In this document: piece after piece, positions 28,467 through 35,699 of the stretch | Numbering within the stretch: position 1 is the stretch's first letter | How the letters are laid out: the number at the start of each line of letters is the position of its first letter | Source of the DNA: JACCQS01 sp963766765 | GTDB lineage: Bacteria; Actinomycetota; Actinomycetes; Mycobacteriales; Geodermatophilaceae | Assembly (NCBI GenBank): GCA_963766765.1 | Contig: CAVYBR010000017.1 | Coordinates: forward strand, 16,202 to 80,201 | Direction of reading: 5' to 3' | DNA length: 64,000 nucleotides | Notes under the pieces: generated by a model | The model's database searches: none | What the model was told of the DNA's origin: nothing | The model's input: the letters and a program-made list of their open reading frames with translations, nothing else | Position numbers and translations under genes: made by a program

Positions 28467-30206
28467 ATGCAGCGGATCCCAGAGATCGGCCCCGAGGGAC
28501 TTGATCATCGATCCGCAGCCAGGTATCTGCTCGCGCTCGTCGGGCGCCAGAAGGCAAGCATCGCCTGGGGGGTCGTGTCCTCGAGCATCTGGAACACGAG
28601 CCAGGTGATCATCCCGGTGGCGATCGGGAAAGCGGTGGACCGTGGCATCGCCCAGGGCCACGACGACGATCTGGTCCTGTGGTCCCTGGTCATCCTGGGT
28701 CTCGGTCTGGTGAGAGCGGTTTTCGGAACTGCGTTCTACCGCCAGTCGGTTATTATCCGCACCGTGACCGGTTGCCTGACCGCGCAGATGGTCACCCGGC
28801 ACGTCACCGCGCTGGGCGCCTCGCTCCCGCGGGCGCAGAACATCGGCAACCTGACGGCGACGGCCACGGCCGATGTCGCGACCATCGGGAACGGGCTGCG
28901 CCATGTCGGCCGTGTGCTGGGCTCCGTCGTCGCCGTCGTCGTGATCACCGTGATCATGTTCACGATCTCGTTCCCTCTCGGACTCCTCACCCTGGTGATC
29001 GTTCCCGCTGTCGTCGGGCTCAGCGGACTTCTGCTCCGGCCGCTGCATCGGCATCAGGACGAGTACCGGTCTCAGCAGGGCCGGCTGGCGGGACGGGCTG
29101 TCGACATCGCGGCGGGCTTGCGCGTGCTCCGCGGGATCGGCGGCGAAAGGCAGTTCGCGAAGGCGTTCCACTCCGACTCGGCGAAGCTGCGGACCGCGGA
29201 CGTCCAGGTGGCGCGCGCCGAGGCGAACCTCAGCGCGGCCGAGGTCTTCATGCCGGGTCTGATCGCCGCGATCGTCACCTTCACAGCAGCTCAGTTCGTA
29301 CTCCGGCAACAGGTGACGATCGGCCAGATGGTCGCGTTCTACGCCTTCGCCGTCTTCCTCACCCTGCCACTGCACGACATCATCGAGGGCGCCAACCAGA
29401 TCACCCGGGCGCTGGTCTCCGCCGATCGGGTGACCGCGTTGCTGAACACGAAAGCGCCCGACCGGTCGACCCGCGGCATGATCGCCGGGCCGCTGGACGG
29501 AGCGCACCTGGTCGACACGGTCTCCGGCCTGGGCCTTCCACCGTCGACATTGATGGCAGTCGCCTGCGCCCGGTCCGCCGACGCCGAACTGCTGGCCCAC
29601 CGGCTGGCTCGCTTCGAGGAGTCCGATGGTGGCGATGTCAGGTTGGGCGAGGTCTCCTTGTCTTCCTTGCCGATCCCGATCGTGCGGTCACGGGTCCTGC
29701 TGGCACGCAACATCGACCGGTTCTTCGCCGGCAGCCTGCGGCATGAGATCGCACCGTCCAGGGCCGTCGCGGCCGAAGACGTCGCGAATGCGCTGCGGAT
29801 CGCCTGCGCGACCGACATCATCGCCCCGCTGCCCGACGGTCTCGACACCAAGATGAGCGGGCGGGGCAGGAGCTTCTCGGGCGGTCAGCTGCAACGGTTG
29901 CGACTGGTCAGGGCACTTCTGGCCGAGGCCGACTTCACGGTGCTGGTCGACCCGACCAATGCTGTCGACGCGTACACCGAGCACTCCATCGGGGCGAACC
30001 TGGCGGCCTGGCACCAGTCCCGCCAGGACAGCCGAACCACGGTCCTGTTCACCACGAGTCCACTGCTGTTGCGGTACGCGGAGCAGGTCGCCTACGTGGT
30101 CGACGGCCGCGTCGTGGCGACTGGTTCGCACGACGAGCTCCGCCAGACCTACCCGGAGTACCGGGCCTTGATGACCCGGGAGGACGCTTCGGTGGTGGAG
30201 AAATGA
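28467..30206 (+). CDS. ABC exporter half-transporter, degenerate nucleotide-binding site
   Basis: A 579-residue type IV ABC half-transporter: a six-helix membrane domain (about 25-320) followed by a nucleotide-binding domain. The signature SFSGGQLQRLRLVRAL is intact, but the Walker A region reads ACARSADAEL without GxxGxGKS/T, and Walker B reads VLVDPTNAVD, with proline replacing the catalytic glutamate. The partner has the reverse pattern, so the two should form a heterodimer with one working ATP site. Likely exports the cluster product or confers self-resistance. ATG at 28467 chosen; ends in an ATGA overlap with the next gene. Confidence 0.85.
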   Translation: MQRIPEIGPEGLDHRSAARYLLALVGRQKASIAWGVVSSSIWNTSQVIIPVAIGKAVDRGIAQGHDDDLVLWSLVILGLGLVRAVFGTAFYRQSVIIRTVTGCLTAQMVTRHVTALGASLPRAQNIGNLTATATADVATIGNGLRHVGRVLGSVVAVVVITVIMFTISFPLGLLTLVIVPAVVGLSGLLLRPLHRHQDEYRSQQGRLAGRAVDIAAGLRVLRGIGGERQFAKAFHSDSAKLRTADVQVARAEANLSAAEVFMPGLIAAIVTFTAAQFVLRQQVTIGQMVAFYAFAVFLTLPLHDIIEGANQITRALVSADRVTALLNTKAPDRSTRGMIAGPLDGAHLVDTVSGLGLPPSTLMAVACARSADAELLAHRLARFEESDGGDVRLGEVSLSSLPIPIVRSRVLLARNIDRFFAGSLRHEIAPSRAVAAEDVANALRIACATDIIAPLPDGLDTKMSGRGRSFSGGQLQRLRLVRALLAEADFTVLVDPTNAVDAYTEHSIGANLAAWHQSRQDSRTTVLFTTSPLLLRYAEQVAYVVDGRVVATGSHDELRQTYPEYRALMTREDASVVEK

Positions 30207-31966
30207 CCGCTCACATGCTGCCCATCGCCGATGGCCGAACGGTTCGCCGTTTCGTGTCGGCCATCGCGCGCAACCACCGGCGAGAACTGGCCTGGGTTCT
30301 GTTGCAGTACGGGCTGGCCGCGTGCAGCGGTCTGGTGGGTCCCAGGCTGTTGGGGGAGATCGTCGAAGCGGTGCGGCAGGGCACCACGCCGGGCCATGTA
30401 ACGGCGATCGCGGCCGTGCTCACCGGATTCATGTTGCTGCAGACCTTCCTCATCCGCGCCGCCTTCCGGTCCGCGGGAAAGCTTGCTGCGATCGTCCTGG
30501 CCGAGATCCGCGAGAAGTTCGTCGACGACACGCTCGCGCTCCCGCAGGATGTGGTCGAGAGGTCCGACGACGGCGACCTGGTCACCCGGGCGTCCCGGGA
30601 CGTGGACACGCTGCGGCGCGCCACGCAGTTGGCCGTGCCCCAGGTCACCGAGGCACTGGTCTGGCTCGTGCTCAGTGTCGGCGCGCTCCTGCTGGTGTCG
30701 TGGCTGCTGGCGCTCGCGATCGTGATCATCGTGCCGCCTCTGGTCCTCGTCACCCGCTGGTACCTGGCCCGGGCCTATCCCGCCTTCCTGCGCGAGGCCG
30801 AAGCCTCCGCTGAAATCACTCAGGGTCTGGTCGCCACCATCCAGGGCGCGAGCACCGTCGAGGCGTTCGGTCTGGAGGCCGACCGCGTCCGCAGCGCCGA
30901 ACGCGACACCCTCGCGTGGCGCGACGCCGTGAACAGGACGCTCCGGGTGCGGACGGTCCTGTACTCGGTGGAGGAGTTCCTGTTCGTCCTGCCGTTGACC
31001 CCGGTGCTGCTGCTGGGCGGATACGCTTACAGCCAGGGTTGGGTCAACCTGGGCCAGGTCACCGCCGCCACGCTGTACATCCTGCAGATGATGATCCCGC
31101 TCGAGACCCTGCTCGACTGGGTGGGCACGCTCCAGATGGGGAAGGCCTCGCTGGCGCGCATCCTCGGCGTCGCGGACACCGAGACCGAGCGGTCTCCGAA
31201 GGACCGAGAGGGCATCGCGTCGGCAGAGCTGTCCGCGCGCACCGTCAAGTTCGCGTACGAGAACGGGCCGGACGTTCTGCACGGCATCGATCTGACGGTG
31301 CGTCCGGGTGAGCGGGTTGCCATCGTGGGCCGGACCGGGAGCGGCAAGTCGACGCTCGCCCGGTTGCTGTCCGGTGTTTACCGCCCGGGGGCGGGCAGCG
31401 TCGACCTCGCCGGGATTCCGCTCGACGAGATATCGCCCCACGAGCTTCGCAAGCACGTGGTGCTGGTGACCCAGGAGCAGTACATCTTCGGCGGGTCGCT
31501 GCGGGAGAATCTCGAGCTCTCCGCTTCGCGCTCGGGCCGTGGCGCGCAGACCGAGGCCCATGACCGCGAGCTGTGGAGTGCGCTGGAGACGGTCGATGCG
31601 AGCGACTGGGTGGCCGATCTGCCGGAGAAGCTGGACACCCCGGTCGGTGCCAGCGGCGAGCACCTCACGGACGCGCAGGCGCAGCAGCTTGCCCTGGCCA
31701 GGTTGCTGCTGGCCGATCCGCCGGTACTGATCCTCGACGAGGCCACCTCCCAGATGGATCCGGGGTCCGCCCGGCACCTGGAGCGGGCCTTGGCGACCGT
31801 GCTCGAGGACCGAACGGTCATCGCGATTGCGCACCGCCTGCACACCGCCCACGACGCGGACCGGATCATCGTCATGGAGGACGGCAGAGTCGTCGAGGCC
31901 GGTTCCCATCAGGATCTTCTCGATCGCAACGGCGCCTACGCGCGACTCTGGTCGAGCTGGCTGTGA
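30203..31966 (+). CDS. ABC exporter half-transporter, catalytic partner
   Basis: A 587-residue half-transporter with membrane helices (about 25-310) and a nucleotide-binding domain. Walker A GRTGSGKST and Walker B VLILDEATSQMD are canonical, as is the H-loop IAHRL. The signature motif is degenerate: LTDAQAQQ in place of LSGGQ. Paired with the SGGQ of the upstream protein, its Walker motifs complete one consensus ATPase site while the other site is degenerate, as in TAP or TM287/288. Four-base overlap (ATGA) with the previous gene indicates equimolar synthesis. Probable exporter of the peptide product. Confidence 0.88.
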   Translation: MTAHMLPIADGRTVRRFVSAIARNHRRELAWVLLQYGLAACSGLVGPRLLGEIVEAVRQGTTPGHVTAIAAVLTGFMLLQTFLIRAAFRSAGKLAAIVLAEIREKFVDDTLALPQDVVERSDDGDLVTRASRDVDTLRRATQLAVPQVTEALVWLVLSVGALLLVSWLLALAIVIIVPPLVLVTRWYLARAYPAFLREAEASAEITQGLVATIQGASTVEAFGLEADRVRSAERDTLAWRDAVNRTLRVRTVLYSVEEFLFVLPLTPVLLLGGYAYSQGWVNLGQVTAATLYILQMMIPLETLLDWVGTLQMGKASLARILGVADTETERSPKDREGIASAELSARTVKFAYENGPDVLHGIDLTVRPGERVAIVGRTGSGKSTLARLLSGVYRPGAGSVDLAGIPLDEISPHELRKHVVLVTQEQYIFGGSLRENLELSASRSGRGAQTEAHDRELWSALETVDASDWVADLPEKLDTPVGASGEHLTDAQAQQLALARLLLADPPVLILDEATSQMDPGSARHLERALATVLEDRTVIAIAHRLHTAHDADRIIVMEDGRVVEAGSHQDLLDRNGAYARLWSSWL

Positions 31967-31981
31967 CCCGGAGCTGATCTG

Positions 31982-32764
31982 CTAGCAGACGTGTCCGTCC
32001 TTCCACTGCGCGACCGCGCGGAGCGGGAGCTCCGACTCGAGTGGGAAGAAGTGGCCGCCGCGGAACTCCTGGACCGCGAAGGCCGACCTGGTGTGCTCAC
32101 GCCAGCCCGCCGCCTGTTCGACCGTGACCGCCGGATCGCGGGATCCACACAGGGCAAGGACGGGCGACGCAATCGGCGCCCGCGGAGGAGCCGCCAGGTA
32201 CCGTGTGAACGCGCGGGAGTCCGCAGTGAGAGCGGGCAGGACGAGGGGCTTCAAACGCTCGCCGCGCTGCCCACGCAGGTCCAGGCCGCCGAGATCCTGC
32301 AGGGCTTCGACGATCTCCGCGGGGTCCAGCTGATCGAAGCTGGCGAAGGGCGGCAGCTGCGGAGGGGCGCAGGCCGCGACGCCCAGGACGGCCGGTGCCG
32401 GTGCGGAGGTTTGCTCCAGGATCCGCGCTGTCTCCAGCATCACCAGGGCTCCGAAACTGTGTCCGAAGAGGGCGTAGTCGCCGCATCCGTCCGCCGCGAT
32501 GGCCTCGGCGACGAGCGCGGCCATGTCGTGGATGTCCTCCAGGCACGGCTCGCCGATCCGGTCTTCTCGACCGGGAAGCTGGACCACCCGTAACTGCTGA
32601 CGCAACGGCGACGGCGCGTGCGGAAGGAGAAAGGTCCGCGCCCCGGCGCCGGCCGCGGGAACGCAGTACACGACACGGCTCGACGACGCGGCCGGATCGT
32701 CCTTCACGCCGCCGTCGGGAAAGGACCGGAGCAGATCGTGGAACGGGGAAACGCCCTCGTTCAT
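31982..32764 (-). CDS. Type II thioesterase (serine nucleophile)
   Basis: A 260-residue alpha/beta hydrolase of the GrsT/RifR type. The nucleophile is in FGHSFGAL, the acid in CGSRDPAV, and the catalytic histidine in RGGHFF. Such enzymes remove wrong acyl groups from carrier proteins or release intermediates. It is last in a - strand set PCP / Cys-thioesterase / Ser-thioesterase and converges with the exporter genes at a 15-base gap. Since no NRPS or PKS in the window ends in a TE domain, it is one of three candidates for product release. Confidence 0.85.
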   Translation of the reverse strand: MNEGVSPFHDLLRSFPDGGVKDDPAASSSRVVYCVPAAGAGARTFLLPHAPSPLRQQLRVVQLPGREDRIGEPCLEDIHDMAALVAEAIAADGCGDYALFGHSFGALVMLETARILEQTSAPAPAVLGVAACAPPQLPPFASFDQLDPAEIVEALQDLGGLDLRGQRGERLKPLVLPALTADSRAFTRYLAAPPRAPIASPVLALCGSRDPAVTVEQAAGWREHTRSAFAVQEFRGGHFFPLESELPLRAVAQWKDGHVC

Positions 32765-32813
32765 GCGGCCGCTCCCGTAACACCTCTCCCGGCCGTGCGG
32801 GGAGAATCGATCG

Positions 32814-33557
32814 TCACGGCGTCAGGTCTGCTCGTGCGATGACCGCGCGCGCGACCGCCGCCGGAGTTTCGCGCAGCGGAAAGTGCCCCGCCGCAACCTC
32901 TTCGAGCTCGAGCCGGGTGGCGTAGTCCGCCCAGGACTGTGCGACCGAGCGGTCGACTTCGCGGTCCTCGGAACCCACGATGGCCAGCAGCGGGATGTTC
33001 AGCGGGTCGGCAGCCATCGGGAAGCCGGAGACGGCCGCGTAGTCGGCGCGGATGACGGGCTCCAGAAGGTCGCGCGCGTCCTCGTTCTCGGCGACGGCCG
33101 GGTGGGCGTCGCCGGATGCGACGAGCTGTGCCCACAGGTCATCGGACGACGCGGGCAGGTCAGGGTGCTGCCTGGGCAGGTGCCAGGCACCTTGGCTGAC
33201 CGCGACCATGAGCTGTGCTCGAGTCCCCAGCCGCGACGCGGCTCGCGCGAGGATCGCGTACATCAGCCACGCACCCGAACACTGGCCCAGCCCCAGAACC
33301 GAAGCGCCTGGGTTTCGGGCGGCGACTTCCTCCAGGCCGTCCGCGGCCGCGGTCACCGTCGCGTCGAACGCCCAGGTCACCGGCTCCGCGATGCGCCGGT
33401 CGCGTCCCGGTAGGACCAGACCGTAGACGGCCCAGTCGTCCGGAAGGTTGCGCGCCAGATCACGACCGGTGGCCGCGCCGCCGCCGACGTGCGGAGCGAC
33501 GAACAGCAACCGCCGCGGCTCGGGCGCGGCCTTCAACGGCTCCCAGGAAGTCGGCAT
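32814..33557 (-). CDS. Thioesterase-like alpha/beta hydrolase with cysteine nucleophile
   Basis: A 247-residue thioesterase-family protein. The nucleophile elbow reads LGQCSGAW, a cysteine where type II enzymes have serine; the histidine is in AAGHFPLRE and the acid in VGSEDREV. Cysteine at this place is known in some NRPS release domains, where it favours transfer to an amine (cyclisation or amide formation) over hydrolysis. It starts three bases after the free PCP gene, suggesting that the two act together on a carrier-bound chain. The role is inference. Confidence 0.78.
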   Translation of the reverse strand: MPTSWEPLKAAPEPRRLLFVAPHVGGGAATGRDLARNLPDDWAVYGLVLPGRDRRIAEPVTWAFDATVTAAADGLEEVAARNPGASVLGLGQCSGAWLMYAILARAASRLGTRAQLMVAVSQGAWHLPRQHPDLPASSDDLWAQLVASGDAHPAVAENEDARDLLEPVIRADYAAVSGFPMAADPLNIPLLAIVGSEDREVDRSVAQSWADYATRLELEEVAAGHFPLRETPAAVARAVIARADLTP

Positions 33558-33560
33558 CCG

Positions 33561-33788
33561 CTACGACCTGTTCCAGTGCGCCACGAACTCTTCGATCGTC
33601 GGGAACTCCAGCACCGTGACGATGTCGGTCTCGATCCCCAGCTCCTGGTTCAGCGCGTCGACGAGCTGCACCAGCTGCAGCGACGCTCCGCCGAGGTCGA
33701 AGAAGTTCGTCCTCACGTCCACCTCGGCGATGTCGATCCCGATCACCTTCGCCCAGATCTCGCAGACCTTCTGCTCCTGCACCAGCAT
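33561..33788 (-). CDS. Free-standing peptidyl/acyl carrier protein
   Basis: A 75-residue carrier protein. The phosphopantetheine serine is in FDLGGASLQLVQLV. The start at 33788 has GGGAGG nine to ten bases upstream; a longer frame running to 34640 overlaps the divergent thioesterase and is rejected. It is followed at three bases by the cysteine thioesterase. The stand-alone A domain at 35700 lacks a carrier and could load it, giving a trans-acting A + PCP + TE set. Confidence 0.9.
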   Translation of the reverse strand: MLVQEQKVCEIWAKVIGIDIAEVDVRTNFFDLGGASLQLVQLVDALNQELGIETDIVTVLEFPTIEEFVAHWNRS

Positions 33789-33887
33789 GGTCGGCACCCT
33801 CCCGCATGTCGTGTCCGCCACCGACGTCCGCCGGCCGGGCCCGGTCATCCCGCAATCTAGCCGACGGTGGTGACCAGGCGAACCGCG

Positions 33888-33945
33888 TATAGTCGGCGCC
33901 ACCCGGTACCGGCCCGTCTTCCGGCAGAGGAGAGTGTAGGCAGAT
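33888..33945 (+). promoter_or_regulatory. Putative promoter and RBS for third thioesterase
   Basis: TATAGT (33888-33893) is a good -10 box, and AGAGGAGA (33927-33934) a ribosome binding site before the TTG at 33945. The -10 box lies inside the longer frame that begins at 33867, which argues for the TTG start. Confidence 0.45.
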
Positions 33946-34691
33946 TGTCGCCCGATCGACTGCTCCGCATGGTCTCGGGGCGGACAACCGGTTTGCTCGT
34001 GTTCGCCTTTCCGCCGTCGGGATCCGGACCGTCGTTGTTCCGGCGCTGGCTTCCGGTACGGCCGCCCGGACTCGAACTGGTCGCGATCCACACCCCGGGA
34101 CGCGAGGACCGCTGCACCGAGCCGGCCGTGTCGACGCTCGGGCCACTGGCCGACGACATCGCCGAGGCGATCGACCGGTACGGGGAACGGCCCTATGTGA
34201 TCTTCGGGCACAGCGCGGGAGCACTTCTCGGCCGTGAGGTCGCCTGGCGCCTGCGGCGCAGTGGGCGCCCGTTGAGTTTGCTCGTCGCCGCCGGCTCGGC
34301 GGCGCCGGACGTGGCGTTCGGCGGCAACAGCCTGATCGACGCCGACGACACCACCCTGCTCGAGGCGTTGCGCGACTGGGGTGGAACCCCGGCCGGCGTG
34401 CTGGATGCCGACGCGGTCGACATCTTCCTGCCCTGCTTGCGTGCCGACATGGCGGTGGCCGAGGCCTGCCGCCGCGACCAGCCACCGACGGCCGAGGATC
34501 GCCTCGACATCCCGATCCTGGCGATCACCGGCGCCGACGATCCCGCGGCCGAGCTGCACTGCCAGAGCTGGCAGGCCTGGACGGACGCCGAGAGCGCCGC
34601 CCACGTGGTGCCCGGCGGTCACTTCTTCCCGTTCGAGCACCCGGCGGCGGTACTGGAAATCCTTGCCCGGGAAGCCGGTGACCTGAGCTGA
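33945..34691 (+). CDS. Type II thioesterase (third)
   Basis: About 248 residues from TTG at 33945 (274 if ATG 33867 were used). Alpha/beta hydrolase with FGHSAGALLG nucleophile elbow, TGADDPAA acid turn and PGGHFFPFE histidine. It is divergent from the PCP/TE operon and has its own promoter. Proofreading of carrier proteins is the usual role. Three separate thioesterases in one cluster, one with cysteine, suggests different tasks (release versus editing). Confidence 0.84.
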   Translation: MSPDRLLRMVSGRTTGLLVFAFPPSGSGPSLFRRWLPVRPPGLELVAIHTPGREDRCTEPAVSTLGPLADDIAEAIDRYGERPYVIFGHSAGALLGREVAWRLRRSGRPLSLLVAAGSAAPDVAFGGNSLIDADDTTLLEALRDWGGTPAGVLDADAVDIFLPCLRADMAVAEACRRDQPPTAEDRLDIPILAITGADDPAAELHCQSWQAWTDAESAAHVVPGGHFFPFEHPAAVLEILAREAGDLS

Positions 34692-34702
34692 CGCCTGACC
34701 GG

Positions 34703-34729
34703 CTGGGCTCCCCTGGTCCGGAAGCCCAG
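34703..34729. terminator. Hairpin between convergent thioesterase and SDR genes
   Basis: CTGGGCT (34703-34709) pairs with AGCCCAG (34723-34729) around a 13-base loop, within the 72-base gap between two convergent stop codons. The position supports a bidirectional terminator; the stem is modest. Confidence 0.5.
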
Positions 34730-34763
34730 TGAGCCTCAGATGGCGACGGTGCGGTGGGCGACC

Positions 34764-35582
34764 TCAGTCGACCCGGTTCACGAACCCCGCATCGACCGGA
34801 ATGTTCGAGCCAGTGATGTAGCGGGCCTCGTCGGACAGCAGGAACGCGACGGTGGCACTGATGTCTTTCGGCTCCAGCAGCTCGACCGGCATCGCGTTGC
34901 GGGAATGGATGCCGTTGGCAACCTGCGAGGCCAAGAAGGCCTCCATCCCGGGGTTGACGGCCATCATGGTGTTGACCGCAGTCGGGTGCACCACGTTCAC
35001 CCGGATGTTGTCCTCGGCCAGTTCGTTGGCCAGCCCGCGCATGATCCCGACCACGCCGTGCTTGGCGGTGGTGTACGGGCCCGAGCCGACACCGCGCAAC
35101 CCGGCGGTCGAGCCGATCAGCAGGATCGCTCCGCCGCGGCCGCCGGCGAGCAGGTACGGGATCGCCGCCTGGGCGGTGTTCCAGACGCCGGTCAGGTTCA
35201 CGTCGATGACGTCGTTCCAGGCCTGGATGTCCTCCTCCAGCGTCGTCATCCGGAACTGGGCGGTGCTGATCCCGGCGCTGGCGACGACGAAGTCGAGCCG
35301 GCCCAGCTGCTCGACACCCTCACGCAAGGCATCCCGCAGGCCGACCGCGTCCCGTACGTCGGCGACGCGGGCCACCACCCGCCGACCGAGTGCCTCGATC
35401 TGCCGGGCCGTTTCCGCGAGGTCGTCCTCCGACGCCATCGGGTACGGCGCGGACTCGAAGTTCCGGCAGATGTCGATCCCGATGATGTCCGCACCCTCCG
35501 AAGCCAGCCGGAGGGCATGACTACGGCCCTGTCCGCGACCGATCCCGGTGATAAAAGCGACCTTGCCCTCAAAACGCGACAC
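34764..35582 (-). CDS. Mycofactocin-coupled SDR oxidoreductase
   Basis: A 272-residue short-chain dehydrogenase. Cofactor loop TGIGRGQGRSHALRLA, acidic IDIC after strand 2, catalytic Ser in IGSTAGL, and YTTAKHG giving Y-x-x-x-K. The insertion after strand 2 with the PMASEDDLAET segment is typical of the SDR subfamily that keeps NAD bound and reoxidises it through mycofactocin. The GTG at 35582 is preferred because GGGGAG lies just upstream. It sits inside the NRPS region, yet may be a host alcohol dehydrogenase; mftF at the window start shows that the host makes the cofactor. Confidence 0.85.
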   Translation of the reverse strand: MSRFEGKVAFITGIGRGQGRSHALRLASEGADIIGIDICRNFESAPYPMASEDDLAETARQIEALGRRVVARVADVRDAVGLRDALREGVEQLGRLDFVVASAGISTAQFRMTTLEEDIQAWNDVIDVNLTGVWNTAQAAIPYLLAGGRGGAILLIGSTAGLRGVGSGPYTTAKHGVVGIMRGLANELAEDNIRVNVVHPTAVNTMMAVNPGMEAFLASQVANGIHSRNAMPVELLEPKDISATVAFLLSDEARYITGSNIPVDAGFVNRVD

Positions 35583-35699
35583 AGCTCTCCCCACCTGCAG
35601 TTTCCGATACGGACGCGTGTGCGAACGTACCGACATCGGCCTGGATTGGCAACCTCGCTCAAGCTCGGCGCAGTCGTTGCCGCGACGGCTCCGCCGGTA

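Noticed and set aside
33789..34640. Long - strand extension of the PCP gene
   Set aside because: Overlaps the + strand thioesterase whose GHSAG and GGHFF motifs are clear; the PCP has its own RBS at 33788.
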